27,788 nucleotides of DNA, taken from contig CAUFRO010000027.1 in the NCBI GenBank assembly GCA_959027945.1, forward strand, positions 1 to 27,788, given 5' to 3'. The stretch is from an uncultured Collinsella sp. Its GTDB lineage: Bacteria; Actinomycetota; Coriobacteriia; Coriobacteriales; Coriobacteriaceae. Under the pieces are notes generated by a model. It saw only the letters and a program-made list of their open reading frames with translations. It was not told the DNA's origin and made no database searches. This document shows, in pieces, positions 14,841 through 21,991 of this stretch. Made by a program: the position numbers and the translations under genes. Positions within the stretch are counted from its first letter, which is position 1. Each line of letters opens with the position of its first letter.

Positions 14841-15614
14841 TTACCAACCGGTGTAGTAGTCGGTGGTTCCGGCAGCGCAACCGGAGTCATAGACCTTGCA
14901 ATCACCCTTGGAGCCCGTAAAGGTCGAGCCCTGGGCCATATCGCCCGCGGCAACAACGTAATAGCCGTCGGAATCGCGCCAGAAGCCCTCAGAATCCTGA
15001 GTCCATTCGCCCGTGCGATAGTGATAAAGCACATTGCTGCTGTAATAGGTCTCGCGGCGCCCGTTGTAGTTATTGACACCCGCAGAGCGCGTCAGGCCCG
15101 ATCCGTTCGCGTAGGACGCGGCAGACGCGTAGGACGGAGTGTAACCGGCGTTGTAGTACGAAGCCTGGGCGACCTCGGCAGCCTCCGCCTCGGCGGCAGC
15201 CTCGAGCGCATTGCGCTTGGCATCCTCAAGCGCAATGCGCAGCTCATCGAGCTCGGTCGACTTGGCGTCGACCTCCCCCATCGTCAACAGGCTACCCGCG
15301 CCGTCGATGCAACCCTGCAGCACAGCGCGCTCGTCATCGGTGGCATAGTCACCGTACATGTTCATGATGATCTGAGCGCGCATCTCCAGGGAATCGCGCT
15401 TGGCCTCCATCGAGGCGTTCCACTCCTGCATGGAACCATAACCATCGCCGCGATAGTCAACGGGCTGTACCAGCGTCGTCTCGGACGGCGTAGATCCAAC
15501 CGTATCGGACAGTGTTGCGGCGTGGGCATCAGTTGCACCGGCGCCCGCCAAAAGTGCCACGGTCAGAGCGGCGGAAAGGGCGGCGGCTTTCGGTTTTCGT
15601 GAATCGATCCTCAT
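14841..15614 (-). CDS. Secreted coiled-coil protein with C-terminal 3D-like domain
   Basis: The 257-residue product has a signal peptide (MRIDSRKPKAAALSAALTVA, then LLAGAGATDAHA). A helical coiled-coil region rich in Glu and Ala follows (about residues 60-155, including LRIALEDAKRNALEAAAEAE), then a Tyr/Ser/Ala linker and a C-terminal domain from about residue 195. That domain has YYVVAAGD, KVYDSGC and GTTDYYTGW. The three aspartates and their spacing match the 3D domain of cell-wall proteins related to lytic transglycosylases and resuscitation factors. Peptidoglycan cleavage or remodelling is inferred from the fold. The ATG at 15614 follows GGAGG 11 nt upstream; the frame stays open to 15920 but crosses a terminator there. 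Confidence 0.72.
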   Translation of the reverse strand: MRIDSRKPKAAALSAALTVALLAGAGATDAHAATLSDTVGSTPSETTLVQPVDYRGDGYGSMQEWNASMEAKRDSLEMRAQIIMNMYGDYATDDERAVLQGCIDGAGSLLTMGEVDAKSTELDELRIALEDAKRNALEAAAEAEAAEVAQASYYNAGYTPSYASAASYANGSGLTRSAGVNNYNGRRETYYSSNVLYHYRTGEWTQDSEGFWRDSDGYYVVAAGDMAQGSTFTGSKGDCKVYDSGCAAGTTDYYTGW

Positions 15615-15780
15615 GTAGCTGGAAACCTCCGTAGTGCGTTTTTGCTGCGTTTGAGCTGCGTGTGATTCGATCGCGCTGCATAGTACCCCGAGCAAATCGC
15701 GACCTGCGGTTTTACTCAAAAGGCGCACGTCAATTGCGTAAAACTCACATCCTCTCAACAGGAGTTTTCCACAACTCAAA

Positions 15781-15826
15781 TGCATAAAGCGTGTCAAAAA
15801 CCCTGTTTTTGCACCCGCTCTATGCA
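15781..15826. repeat. Long imperfect palindrome between metY and the 3D-protein gene
   Basis: TGCATAAAGCG (15781-15791) pairs with CGCTCTATGCA (about 15816-15826), and inside it CAAAAAC pairs with GTTTTTG. The hairpin is directly followed by the metY terminator at 15830-15866. In the 15615-15926 gap I see this hairpin, the terminator and a TACTAT -10-like hexamer (15680-15685, minus strand) for the secreted protein, and nothing coding. Confidence 0.5.
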
Positions 15827-15829
15827 AAA

Positions 15830-15866
15830 AAGGCGCCTGTGCAACCATTGTTCGCACAGGCGCCTT
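15830..15866 (-). terminator. Intrinsic terminator of metY
   Basis: A perfect 13-bp stem, AAGGCGCCTGTGC/GCACAGGCGCCTT (15830-15842 with 15854-15866), is followed on the minus strand by a run of six T. It lies 60 bp past the metY stop codon. Confidence 0.93.
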
Positions 15867-15926
15867 GAGCAGGCATTTTATGCAGTTATACCTATCGAGT
15901 CGCAAGGGGTCCTTGCACAAGTCGCC

Positions 15927-17237
15927 TTACTCGTCCAGCGCGGCGAAGGCCTGCTTCAGATCCCAAATGATATCCTCGGCGTTCTCGGTACCGATGGAAA
16001 GACGGATCGTGGAGGGCGTGATGTTCTGCTCGGCGAGCTCCTCGGCAGAGAGCTGGGAGTGCGTGGTGGTAGCCGGGTGCACGACGAGCGACTTGACGTC
16101 GGCCACGTTGGCGAGCAGCGAGAACACCTGCAGATGATCGATGAACTTCCAGGCGGCCTCCTGGCCACCCTTAATCTCAAAGGTAAAGATCGAGGCACCG
16201 CCGTTGGGGAAGTACTTCTGATAGAGCTCGTGATCGGGGTGCTCAGACAGGCTCGGGTGGTTCACCTTGGCGACATGGCTGTCACCAGCCAGGAACTCAA
16301 CGACCTTCTTGGTGTTCTCGACATGACGGTCAACGCGCAGCGACAGAGTCTCGGTGCCCTGGAGCAGGATCCAGGCGTTGAACGGGCTGATGCAGGCGCC
16401 CTCGTCACGCAGCAAGATAGCGCGGACATAGGTTGCGAAGGCGGCGGGACCGGCAGCCTCGGCAAACGAGACGCCATGGTAGGAGGGGTTGGGCTCGGCG
16501 ATCTGCGCATACTTGCCGCTCGCCTTCCAATCGAAGTTACCGCCGTCGACGATCACACCGCCCAGCGAGGTGCCGTGGCCGCCGATGAACTTGGTTGCGG
16601 AGTGAACGACGATGTTGGCACCATGCTCCAGCGGACGGAACAGATACGGGGTGCCGAAGGTGTTGTCGACGACAACCGGCAGACCGTGCTTCTTGGCGAT
16701 CTCGGAGATGGCGTCGATGTTGGGGATGTCGGAGTTGGGGTTGCCGAGCGTCTCGAGATAGATGACCGTGGTGTTGTCCCTGATGGCACCCTCAACCTCT
16801 TCCAGGTTATGGGCATCGACAAACGTGGTCTCGACGCCAAACTGGGAGAGCGTATGCTCCAGCAGGTTGTAGGAACCGCCGTAGATGGTCTTCTGGGCGA
16901 CCACGTGGTCACCGGCCTGGGCGAGAGCCTGCAGGGTATAGGTGATGGCAGCGGCACCGGAGGCGACGGCAAGACCTGCCACGCCACCCTCGAGTGCGGC
17001 GATACGGTCCTCGAAGACGCCCTGGGTGGAGTTGGTCAGACGGCCGTAGATGTTGCCGGCGTCGGCAAGACCAAAGCGGTCGGCGGCGTGCTGGGAATTG
17101 CGGAACACATAGCTCGTGGTCTGGTAGATAGGCACGGCGCGGGAGTCGGATGCGGAATCGGCGCTCTCCTGGCCAACGTGAAGCTGCAGGGTATCGAAAC
17201 CAAAGGTGTGCTCGGGGTTGTTGATGAACTGGCTCAT
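15927..17237 (-). CDS. metY: O-acetylhomoserine sulfhydrylase
   Basis: This PLP enzyme joins O-acetylhomoserine and sulfide to homocysteine, or O-acetylserine and sulfide to cysteine in some members. The 436-residue length is typical of MetY and longer than MetB or cystathionine lyase. Family motifs are FDTLQLHVGQ, IYGRLTNSTQGVFEDRIAALEGG, YGGSYNLLEHTL, VVDNTFGTPYLFRP, the PLP lysine K216 in VHSATKFIGGHGT, and HPATTTHSQLSAEE near the C-terminus. The ATG at 17237 follows AAGGAGA (17243-17249). It is monocistronic, with a strong terminator, and divergent from a LysR regulator. Its mRNA leader carries a Cys-containing small open frame, suggesting control by cysteine supply. Confidence 0.96.
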   Translation of the reverse strand: MSQFINNPEHTFGFDTLQLHVGQESADSASDSRAVPIYQTTSYVFRNSQHAADRFGLADAGNIYGRLTNSTQGVFEDRIAALEGGVAGLAVASGAAAITYTLQALAQAGDHVVAQKTIYGGSYNLLEHTLSQFGVETTFVDAHNLEEVEGAIRDNTTVIYLETLGNPNSDIPNIDAISEIAKKHGLPVVVDNTFGTPYLFRPLEHGANIVVHSATKFIGGHGTSLGGVIVDGGNFDWKASGKYAQIAEPNPSYHGVSFAEAAGPAAFATYVRAILLRDEGACISPFNAWILLQGTETLSLRVDRHVENTKKVVEFLAGDSHVAKVNHPSLSEHPDHELYQKYFPNGGASIFTFEIKGGQEAAWKFIDHLQVFSLLANVADVKSLVVHPATTTHSQLSAEELAEQNITPSTIRLSIGTENAEDIIWDLKQAFAALDE

Positions 17238-17291
17238 GATGATCTCCTTGATCGAACAAAAGTAAATAAAAAGAGAGAAGTAAGTCGCTGT

Positions 17292-17323
17292 CTCCTGATC
17301 ACGCCGACGGGCGCAAACAGGAG
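17292..17323 (-). promoter_or_regulatory. metY leader stem-loop overlapping the leader-peptide codons
   Basis: On the minus strand CTCCTG (17318-17323) pairs with CAGGAG (17292-17297), enclosing an inner CGCC/GGCG stem with a CGTC loop. The first arm covers leader-peptide codons 11-12, including a Cys TGT, and its CTCCT can also pair with the metY AGGAG ribosome site at 17243-17249. This is the layout expected for a translation-dependent switch. The pairing is visible; the switching is inferred. Confidence 0.5.
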
Positions 17324-17352
17324 CCCGGCATTCGTCTTGGTAAGCAATTCAT
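17299..17352 (-). CDS. Leader peptide upstream of metY (17 aa)
   Basis: The minus-strand frame ATG...TGA encodes MNCLPRRMPGSCLRPSA. It has an excellent ribosome site, AAAGGAGG at 17360-17367, 7 nt before the ATG, which is stronger than that of metY itself. Two of 17 residues are Cys (positions 3 and 12), high for a random short frame. It lies wholly within the transcribed leader of a sulfur-assimilation gene. Cys-containing upstream frames that sense cysteine are known in mycobacteria, so a cysteine-responsive leader peptide is the natural reading. It is unlikely to act as a free protein. Confidence 0.65.
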   Translation of the reverse strand: MNCLPRRMPGSCLRPSA

Positions 17353-17420
17353 ATGCGGGCCTCCTTTCGCATCCCGGTTCCGTGGTTGGCTTAATTACCT
17401 ACCGCCTTTGTGTGTTTTGA

Positions 17421-17449
17421 ATAGTACGAGCATTGTTTCCCTCGGTCAA
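17421..17449 (-). promoter_or_regulatory. metY promoter
   Basis: Minus-strand TTGACC (17444-17449), a 17-bp spacer and TACTAT (17421-17426). Transcription from here gives a leader of about 175 nt, which includes the leader peptide. The promoter lies within the divergent space shared with the LysR gene, so it may be that regulator's target. Confidence 0.75.
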
Positions 17450-17484
17450 TCACTTAAAAGCGCTAACCTGTTATCGGTTTTTTA

Positions 17485-17494
17485 GATAGCTATC
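17485..17494 (+). promoter_or_regulatory. Palindrome before the LysR gene
   Basis: GATAGCTATC is a perfect 10-bp palindrome 17 bp upstream of the LysR start, containing the ATA/TAT half-sites common in LysR-type operators. It could serve autoregulation or control of the divergent metY gene. This is suggestive only. Confidence 0.4.
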
Positions 17495-17510
17495 GAAAGG
17501 ACGGGCGCCG

Positions 17511-18413
17511 ATGACCCTCCAGCAGCTTCGCTTTCTTATCGCCGTGGCAGAATCCGGCTCAATTAACGCCGCAGCTCAGCGCCTCTATACCGCTCAGTCC
17601 AACATCTCAAACGCCGTCAAAAGCCTGGAACAGGAACTCAATCTGGAGATCTTTACGCGCTCCAGCCGCGGCGTCACGCTCACCAACGACGGCACCGAGC
17701 TTTTGGGTTATGCACGCCAGGTCGTAGAGCAGGCCGACATGCTCGAGGCCCGCTACGAGGACGGCGGTACCCCGCAAGCCCGCCTCGCCATTTCCGCCCA
17801 GCACTACGCCTTTTCGGTCGAGGCCTTTGTCAACGTAGTCGAGCGCTGCCGCGACAGCAAGTTCGAGTTCATCATGCGCGAGACCACCACATCGCAGATC
17901 ATCGATGACGTCCGCGCATTTCGCAGCGACATCGGCATCCTCTATCTGGACGACTTTAACGCCCGCGTTCTGCAGAAGGCTTTTGCCGATGCGCGCGCGA
18001 GCTTCCATCCCCTATTCAACGCGACGGTCCACGTCTTCGTTAGCGAGCGCCACCCGCTTGCCCGCCGCCCGCAGCTGTCCCTTGCCGACCTCACACCATA
18101 TACGCGCTACAGCTTTGAGCAGGGAACCTCAAACTCCTTCTATTACGCCGAGGAACCTTTTAGCTATATCCCTTGCGACCGCAACATACGAATCTCGGAC
18201 CGCGGAACACTTACTAACTTACTTATCACGTCGAACGGCTACACCCTGTCGACCGGTGTCCTCTCCAATGAAATGCAATGGGGTATGGCATCGATCCCGT
18301 TAGCAGACGCCCCAACGATGCACGTAGGCTATATCATGCACGACGAGCGCAAGCCCTCTCCCCTCTTGCAGCAATACCTCGACGAGCTCAACCGCATCAT
18401 CCATGCCAACTAA
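17511..18413 (+). CDS. LysR-type transcriptional regulator
   Basis: The 300-residue product has the standard N-terminal winged helix-turn-helix: MTLQQLRFLIAVAESGSINA, then AAQRLYTAQSNISNAVKSLE and FTRSSRGVTLTNDGTELL. A periplasmic-binding-protein-like effector domain follows from about residue 90. The ATG at 17511 follows AAAGGA. It is transcribed away from metY across a 273-bp shared region that holds the metY promoter and a LysR-like palindrome. A role in sulfur or cysteine metabolism, like CysB, CmbR or YtlI regulators, is inferred from that position alone. The ligand is unknown. Confidence 0.92.
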   Translation: MTLQQLRFLIAVAESGSINAAAQRLYTAQSNISNAVKSLEQELNLEIFTRSSRGVTLTNDGTELLGYARQVVEQADMLEARYEDGGTPQARLAISAQHYAFSVEAFVNVVERCRDSKFEFIMRETTTSQIIDDVRAFRSDIGILYLDDFNARVLQKAFADARASFHPLFNATVHVFVSERHPLARRPQLSLADLTPYTRYSFEQGTSNSFYYAEEPFSYIPCDRNIRISDRGTLTNLLITSNGYTLSTGVLSNEMQWGMASIPLADAPTMHVGYIMHDERKPSPLLQQYLDELNRIIHAN

Positions 18414-18464
18414 CTGTCGGAAGACGGGGTAGAAATCGTAGATTGCTAGCCCCCGGCGGGCATG

Positions 18465-18474
18465 GCGCTACAAT
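18465..18474 (+). promoter_or_regulatory. rnhA promoter (-10)
   Basis: GCGCTACAAT places a TACAAT -10 at 18469-18474, 39 bp before the rnhA start. The same GCGCTACA block precedes the gene at 19074 (19031-19040, ending CT). No good -35 is seen at 17 bp. Confidence 0.5.
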
Positions 18475-18512
18475 GGTCACTCACACGAAACGTACCCAAC
18501 GAAAGGAAGCCC

Positions 18513-18998
18513 GTGAAGGTCATCATCTATACCGACGGCTCGGCCCGATCAAATCCGGGACGCGGCGGCTACGGCGCCGTGCTCAAATACACCAACCCCG
18601 CCGGCAAGACCTTCACCTCCGAGCTTTCGCGCGGCTACGCCAAGACCACCAACAACCGCATGGAGCTCATGGCGGTCATCGTGGCGCTCGAGGCACTTAA
18701 CCGCCCCTGCGAGGTCGAGGTCCATTCCGATTCGCAGTACGTCGTCAACGCCTTTAACAAGCACTGGATCGACGGCTGGAAAAAGCGCGGATGGAAAACC
18801 GCCAACAAGCAGCCCGTCAAGAACCGCGACCTGTGGGAGCGCCTACTCACCGCCAAAAGCAAGCACAAGGTTGAGTTCATCTGGGTTAAGGGTCACGCCG
18901 GCCACGAGCTCAACGAGCGCTGCGATGAGCTCGCCACCACGGCGGCCGACGGCAGCAACCTCGATATCGATACCGGCTTTAACGAGAGCGACCTGTAA
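18513..18998 (+). CDS. rnhA: Ribonuclease HI
   Basis: This enzyme cuts the RNA strand of RNA-DNA hybrids during replication and repair. The 161-residue product starts at a GTG at 18513 after AAAGGAAG. The catalytic set is complete: D8 in YTDGSARSNPG, E51 in NNRMELMA, D73 in HSDSQYV, H128 in VKGHAGHELNE and D138 in RCDELA. The basic handle (WKKRGWKTANKQPVKNRDLW) is present, as in the E. coli enzyme. A longer frame begins at 18462 but overlaps the promoter. The gene is followed by the Gfo/Idh gene, which has its own -10 element. Confidence 0.96.
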   Translation: MKVIIYTDGSARSNPGRGGYGAVLKYTNPAGKTFTSELSRGYAKTTNNRMELMAVIVALEALNRPCEVEVHSDSQYVVNAFNKHWIDGWKKRGWKTANKQPVKNRDLWERLLTAKSKHKVEFIWVKGHAGHELNERCDELATTAADGSNLDIDTGFNESDL

Positions 18999-19073
18999 CG
19001 GCGTTTTCGCACGCTATTTCCTGCCCCCTCGCGCTACACTCATCCTGTAAACCGAACGGCACGAGGGGGATAC

Positions 19074-20180
19074 ATGCTGCGTATAGCGACCATCGGCACA
19101 TCCATGATTACCGACGACTTTATCCAGGTCGTCAACGCCAACGACCAAGCCGCGTTTGTGGGCACGCTCTCGCGCGATGCCGAGCGCGGCGCCGCCTTTA
19201 CCGCCGAACACGGCGGCGAGCGTAACTTCACCGCACTTGACGAGCTTGCGTCCGCCGACGACGTCGACGCCGTCTACATCGGCAGCCCCAATGCGCTCCA
19301 CTACGAGCAGGCCCTTGCCTGCATCGCCGGTGGCAAGCACGTCATCGTCGAGAAACCCTTCTGCGCCACCGAAGCGCAGGCGCTGGAAGTCTTCCGCGCT
19401 GCCGAGGCAGCAGGTGTCGTGGCCCTCGAGGCCATGCGTCCCCTCCACGATCCCGCCTTCCACGCCATCGAGGACGCCCTGGGCGAGATCGCCCCCATCC
19501 GCCGCGCCTCATTGCGCTTTGGCAAGTATTCCTCGCGCTACAACGAGATTCTCGCGGGACGCGCCACCAATATCTTCGACTGCAATATGGCATCGGGTTC
19601 CCTCATGGACATTGGCGTCTATACCGTCGAGCCCATGGTCGAGATCTTTGGCATGCCCTCCGGCCTTACGAGCATGACCACTCTGCTCGATCCCACCACG
19701 CGACAGCTCACGCACGGCCCCATCGATGGCTGCGGTTCCATCCTCGCCAGCTACGGCGGTGGCCGTATCTCCGTCGAGCTCGCGCACTCCAAAATTACGA
19801 ACGACCTGTTGCCCTCGCAGATCGAAGGCGAGCGTGGCACTATCCAGATCGACCATCTGTCCACGCCCCGCAACGTCCGCATCGACTATCGCGGCGACGT
19901 CGTACGCGGCTCGGCGACCGAGGCACCGCGCGAACAGGGAGACAACGGCCGCGTGCTCGACCTGCCCAAATCGAGCAACACTATGGAATACGAACTCACA
20001 GACTTTATCACCGCCATCGGCGGCATCGATAACGTTAAGGAAGAGATTTGGGAGACCCCGGCGGGACGCCACGAGCTTGGCCACTACCGCGATGTCACAC
20101 TCGTCTCACTGCGCATCATGGATGCCGTGCGCCAGCAGGCCGGCATAACCTTCCCAGCCGACGCAGGCAAGCAGGCATAG
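19074..20180 (+). CDS. Gfo/Idh/MocA family oxidoreductase
   Basis: The 368-residue NAD(P)-dependent oxidoreductase begins MLRIATIGTSMITDDFIQVV, a Rossmann start in which the usual glycine motif is partly replaced (GTSMI). AVYIGSPNALHYEQALACIAGGKHVIVEKPF carries the conserved EKP lysine. The C-terminal sheet domain includes GSLMDIGVYTVEPM. The ATG at 19074 follows CGAGGGGG. A TACACT -10 within GCGCTACACT (19031-19040) lies 34 bp upstream. It is followed after 2 bp by the acylphosphatase-like gene, so the two are probably cotranscribed. It is only distantly similar to the Gfo/Idh protein at 10650-11669. The substrate is unknown. Confidence 0.9.
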   Translation: MLRIATIGTSMITDDFIQVVNANDQAAFVGTLSRDAERGAAFTAEHGGERNFTALDELASADDVDAVYIGSPNALHYEQALACIAGGKHVIVEKPFCATEAQALEVFRAAEAAGVVALEAMRPLHDPAFHAIEDALGEIAPIRRASLRFGKYSSRYNEILAGRATNIFDCNMASGSLMDIGVYTVEPMVEIFGMPSGLTSMTTLLDPTTRQLTHGPIDGCGSILASYGGGRISVELAHSKITNDLLPSQIEGERGTIQIDHLSTPRNVRIDYRGDVVRGSATEAPREQGDNGRVLDLPKSSNTMEYELTDFITAIGGIDNVKEEIWETPAGRHELGHYRDVTLVSLRIMDAVRQQAGITFPADAGKQA

Positions 20181-20182
20181 CT

Positions 20183-20593
20183 ATGGGTCTCTTCGATACG
20201 TTCTTCTCCAGCGTCACCGGCGGCAGTCGAGAGCCTCAAAAACCATCAAACGTCGAGCTCGAGCTGCGCCGCAGGCTTACTGTGCTCGCAAGCGACGAGG
20301 CCACTCAAGACACTCCCCTGCGCTATTTCCTGCGCTGGGCGGGGCAAGTCCAGGGCGTTGGCTTTCGCTTTACCAACACCAACCTCGCGCAGGCACGCGC
20401 GCTCACCGGCTGGGTGCGTAACATGGAAGACGGCTCAGTCGAGATGGAGATACAGGGGGCTCCGGCAAATATCCTATCTCATCTCGAGGCGCTTCATGCC
20501 TCCTACGAGCGTATGGGAACGCGTTTTCGCCTCGTAGACGCCCAGGCCCGAGCCCCACTTGCCAATGAAGACGGTTTCACGCCTCGTTATTAG
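20183..20593 (+). CDS. Acylphosphatase with N-terminal extension
   Basis: The 136-residue product has an acylphosphatase domain from about residue 46. RWAGQVQGVGFRFTNTNLAQ carries the phosphate loop with catalytic R62, and LTGWVRNMEDGSVEMEIQG carries N80. The enzyme hydrolyses acyl phosphates such as acetyl or carbamoyl phosphate. Normal members have about 90 residues; here about 45 extra residues (MGLFDTFFSSVTGGSREPQK onward) precede the domain and match nothing I know. The ATG at 20183 lies 2 bp after the previous stop codon with a weak ribosome site, suggesting translational coupling. A palindrome for the next gene overlaps its stop codon. Confidence 0.88.
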   Translation: MGLFDTFFSSVTGGSREPQKPSNVELELRRRLTVLASDEATQDTPLRYFLRWAGQVQGVGFRFTNTNLAQARALTGWVRNMEDGSVEMEIQGAPANILSHLEALHASYERMGTRFRLVDAQARAPLANEDGFTPRY

Positions 20594-20606
20594 TATTGTG
20601 TGCTAA
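20590..20606 (+). promoter_or_regulatory. Possible autoregulatory palindrome before the PerR-type gene
   Basis: TTAGTATTGTGTGCTAA is an imperfect 6-5-6 inverted repeat overlapping the end of the acylphosphatase gene and lying just upstream of a TATCAT -10-like hexamer (20613-20618). AT-rich inverted repeats of this size are typical operators of Fur/PerR proteins, which often control themselves. The consensus match is not strong. Confidence 0.35.
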
Positions 20607-20654
20607 ATACGGTATCATTTACCTACGACCGTTGATAGAAAAGAGGCGAGGCGC

Positions 20655-21035
20655 ATGTCGGTGCAAAGAAGGAATACCAGGCAGCGAAAGCTGGTTCTTG
20701 ACGCCGTGCGCCAAAGCTATAACCATCCCACCGCCGACGAAATCTACAACGTCGTGCGCGCGCAGGATGACAAAATCAGCCGCGGCACGGTCTACCGCAA
20801 CCTCAATCTCTTGGCCGACGCCGGCGAGATTCTCTCCATCAAGACGCCGGGCGGCAGCCGCTTCGATCGCACGATCGAGCCGCATGCGCATATCATCTGC
20901 ACCTCGTGCAGCCGCGTCATCGACGTACCGCTCCCCTTCGATGCCCAACTCGACGCCAAGGCATCCGAGCAAATCGGCTGGCACGTCACGTCGCACTACA
21001 CCATCTTCGAGGGTCTCTGCCCCGACTGCCGGTAG
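20655..21035 (+). CDS. perR: Fur family regulator, PerR type
   Basis: The 126-residue product is a metal-dependent repressor. The N-terminal winged helix includes RNTRQRKLVLDAVRQSYNHP and RGTVYRNLNLLADAGEIL. The residues of a PerR regulatory metal site are all present: H24, D71, H77, H79 and D90 (PerR has Asp at the last position where Fur has Glu). Two CxxC pairs (C82/C85 and C122/C125) form the structural zinc site. This points to peroxide sensing by metal-catalysed histidine oxidation. The ATG at 20655 follows GAGGCGAGG. No peroxidase gene is adjacent, so its targets lie elsewhere. The symbol rests on the metal-site residues only. Confidence 0.85.
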   Translation: MSVQRRNTRQRKLVLDAVRQSYNHPTADEIYNVVRAQDDKISRGTVYRNLNLLADAGEILSIKTPGGSRFDRTIEPHAHIICTSCSRVIDVPLPFDAQLDAKASEQIGWHVTSHYTIFEGLCPDCR

Positions 21036-21111
21036 ATGTTCGGGACATGCCTTAAAATCCACCTTTCTGCACTCTGCAGCAAAAAGAGATTCCTAGGCAT
21101 GCCACATATAT

Positions 21112-21909
21112 CTACTCGGCGAGCAGGCGGCGCAGTTCTTCTTCGACCGTGCGCACGTAGCGGACGCGGTCGTTGATGCCACGCATAGAGGGATTGCAGC
21201 TCTCCATTAGATAAGGATGGCCCACGACGTTGAGCATGTCGCGGTCGTTTTCGTTATCGCCAAACGCCATCATCTCGTCGGGCGAAATTCCCAGGGCACG
21301 ACCGTAATCGGCAAGCGCGGAACCCTTGCCCGAACCAAAGCCGATAAAGTCCGTCCACTCGGTTCCCGACGTCATCACGTCGACACGGTCGCTAAAGAGG
21401 CGCTCAAAATACTCCAGGGCCGCCGGCTGATCCACCTCGGGCGTCTGGAAGGCAATCTTAATGACGTCCTCGTCGATGTCCTCAGGACGGTCGACCACCG
21501 CCACATCGCAGTGGACCTCATAGCGCAAATGGTCGACGAACGCATCGTTGCCGCTCATGGTGTAGAGGTGTCCCTCACACGAAAGGGTCACGTCGGCATG
21601 GGGATACGCAACCACGGCATTCGCGATATCCATAGCAAGGCTACGCTCCATGGAACGCTTGACAACGGCACGCCCCTCGCTCATCACTAGGGCTCCGTTT
21701 TCGCATACATAGGCGAGCTCATCGGCCACCGGGGCAAACAGGTAGCGCAAGCTCGCATATTGACGACCGCTCGCCGGCATAAACACGATGCCGCGACGAT
21801 GCAGTTCATCGATGAGCTCAAAGGCCTCGGAACGCGGCTCGTGCTCCCCCGGATGCAGCAACGTGCCGTCCAAATCGCATGCAATCAGCTTGATTCCCTC
21901 AAGACCCAT
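21112..21909 (-). CDS. Cof-type HAD-family phosphatase
   Basis: The 265-residue product has the HAD motif I IACDLDGTLLHPGE with both catalytic aspartates, motif II MPASGRQY, the motif III lysine in GSGKGSALADYG and motif IV MAFGDNENDRDML. The inserted cap domain between motifs II and III is of the Cof/YbjI type. Such enzymes dephosphorylate sugar phosphates, pyridoxal phosphate or flavin nucleotides; the substrate here is unknown. The ATG at 21909 is chosen over the in-frame TTG at 21921, which lies too close to the AGGAGG stretch. It is convergent with the PerR gene and codirectional with the slyD-ureE pair upstream. Confidence 0.92.
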   Translation of the reverse strand: MGLEGIKLIACDLDGTLLHPGEHEPRSEAFELIDELHRRGIVFMPASGRQYASLRYLFAPVADELAYVCENGALVMSEGRAVVKRSMERSLAMDIANAVVAYPHADVTLSCEGHLYTMSGNDAFVDHLRYEVHCDVAVVDRPEDIDEDVIKIAFQTPEVDQPAALEYFERLFSDRVDVMTSGTEWTDFIGFGSGKGSALADYGRALGISPDEMMAFGDNENDRDMLNVVGHPYLMESCNPSMRGINDRVRYVRTVEEELRRLLAE

Positions 21910-21991
21910 ATGCTTCCCCAAAGCCTCCTATCAACAGCAAGACGGACCTTGATTGGTCGCCCCTCAAAGCCCGCCTTGCGTATACACGCGC

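Noticed and set aside
14689..14880. 63-residue minus-strand frame after the 3D-domain gene
   Set aside because: It overlaps the end of that gene, has no convincing ribosome site and a composition unlike neighbouring proteins.
15765..15773. TTTTCCACA, similar to a DnaA box
   Set aside because: It is a single copy in an ordinary intergenic region with no cluster, dnaA/dnaN genes or AT-rich unwinding segment.
15615..15920. Upstream in-frame extension of the 3D-domain protein
   Set aside because: The frame crosses a strong terminator and a palindrome, and a normal signal peptide begins at 15614.
15780..17420. 546-residue open frame antisense to metY
   Set aside because: It runs through the metY terminator and promoter and shows only low-complexity Gly/Val/Leu content typical of a shadow frame.
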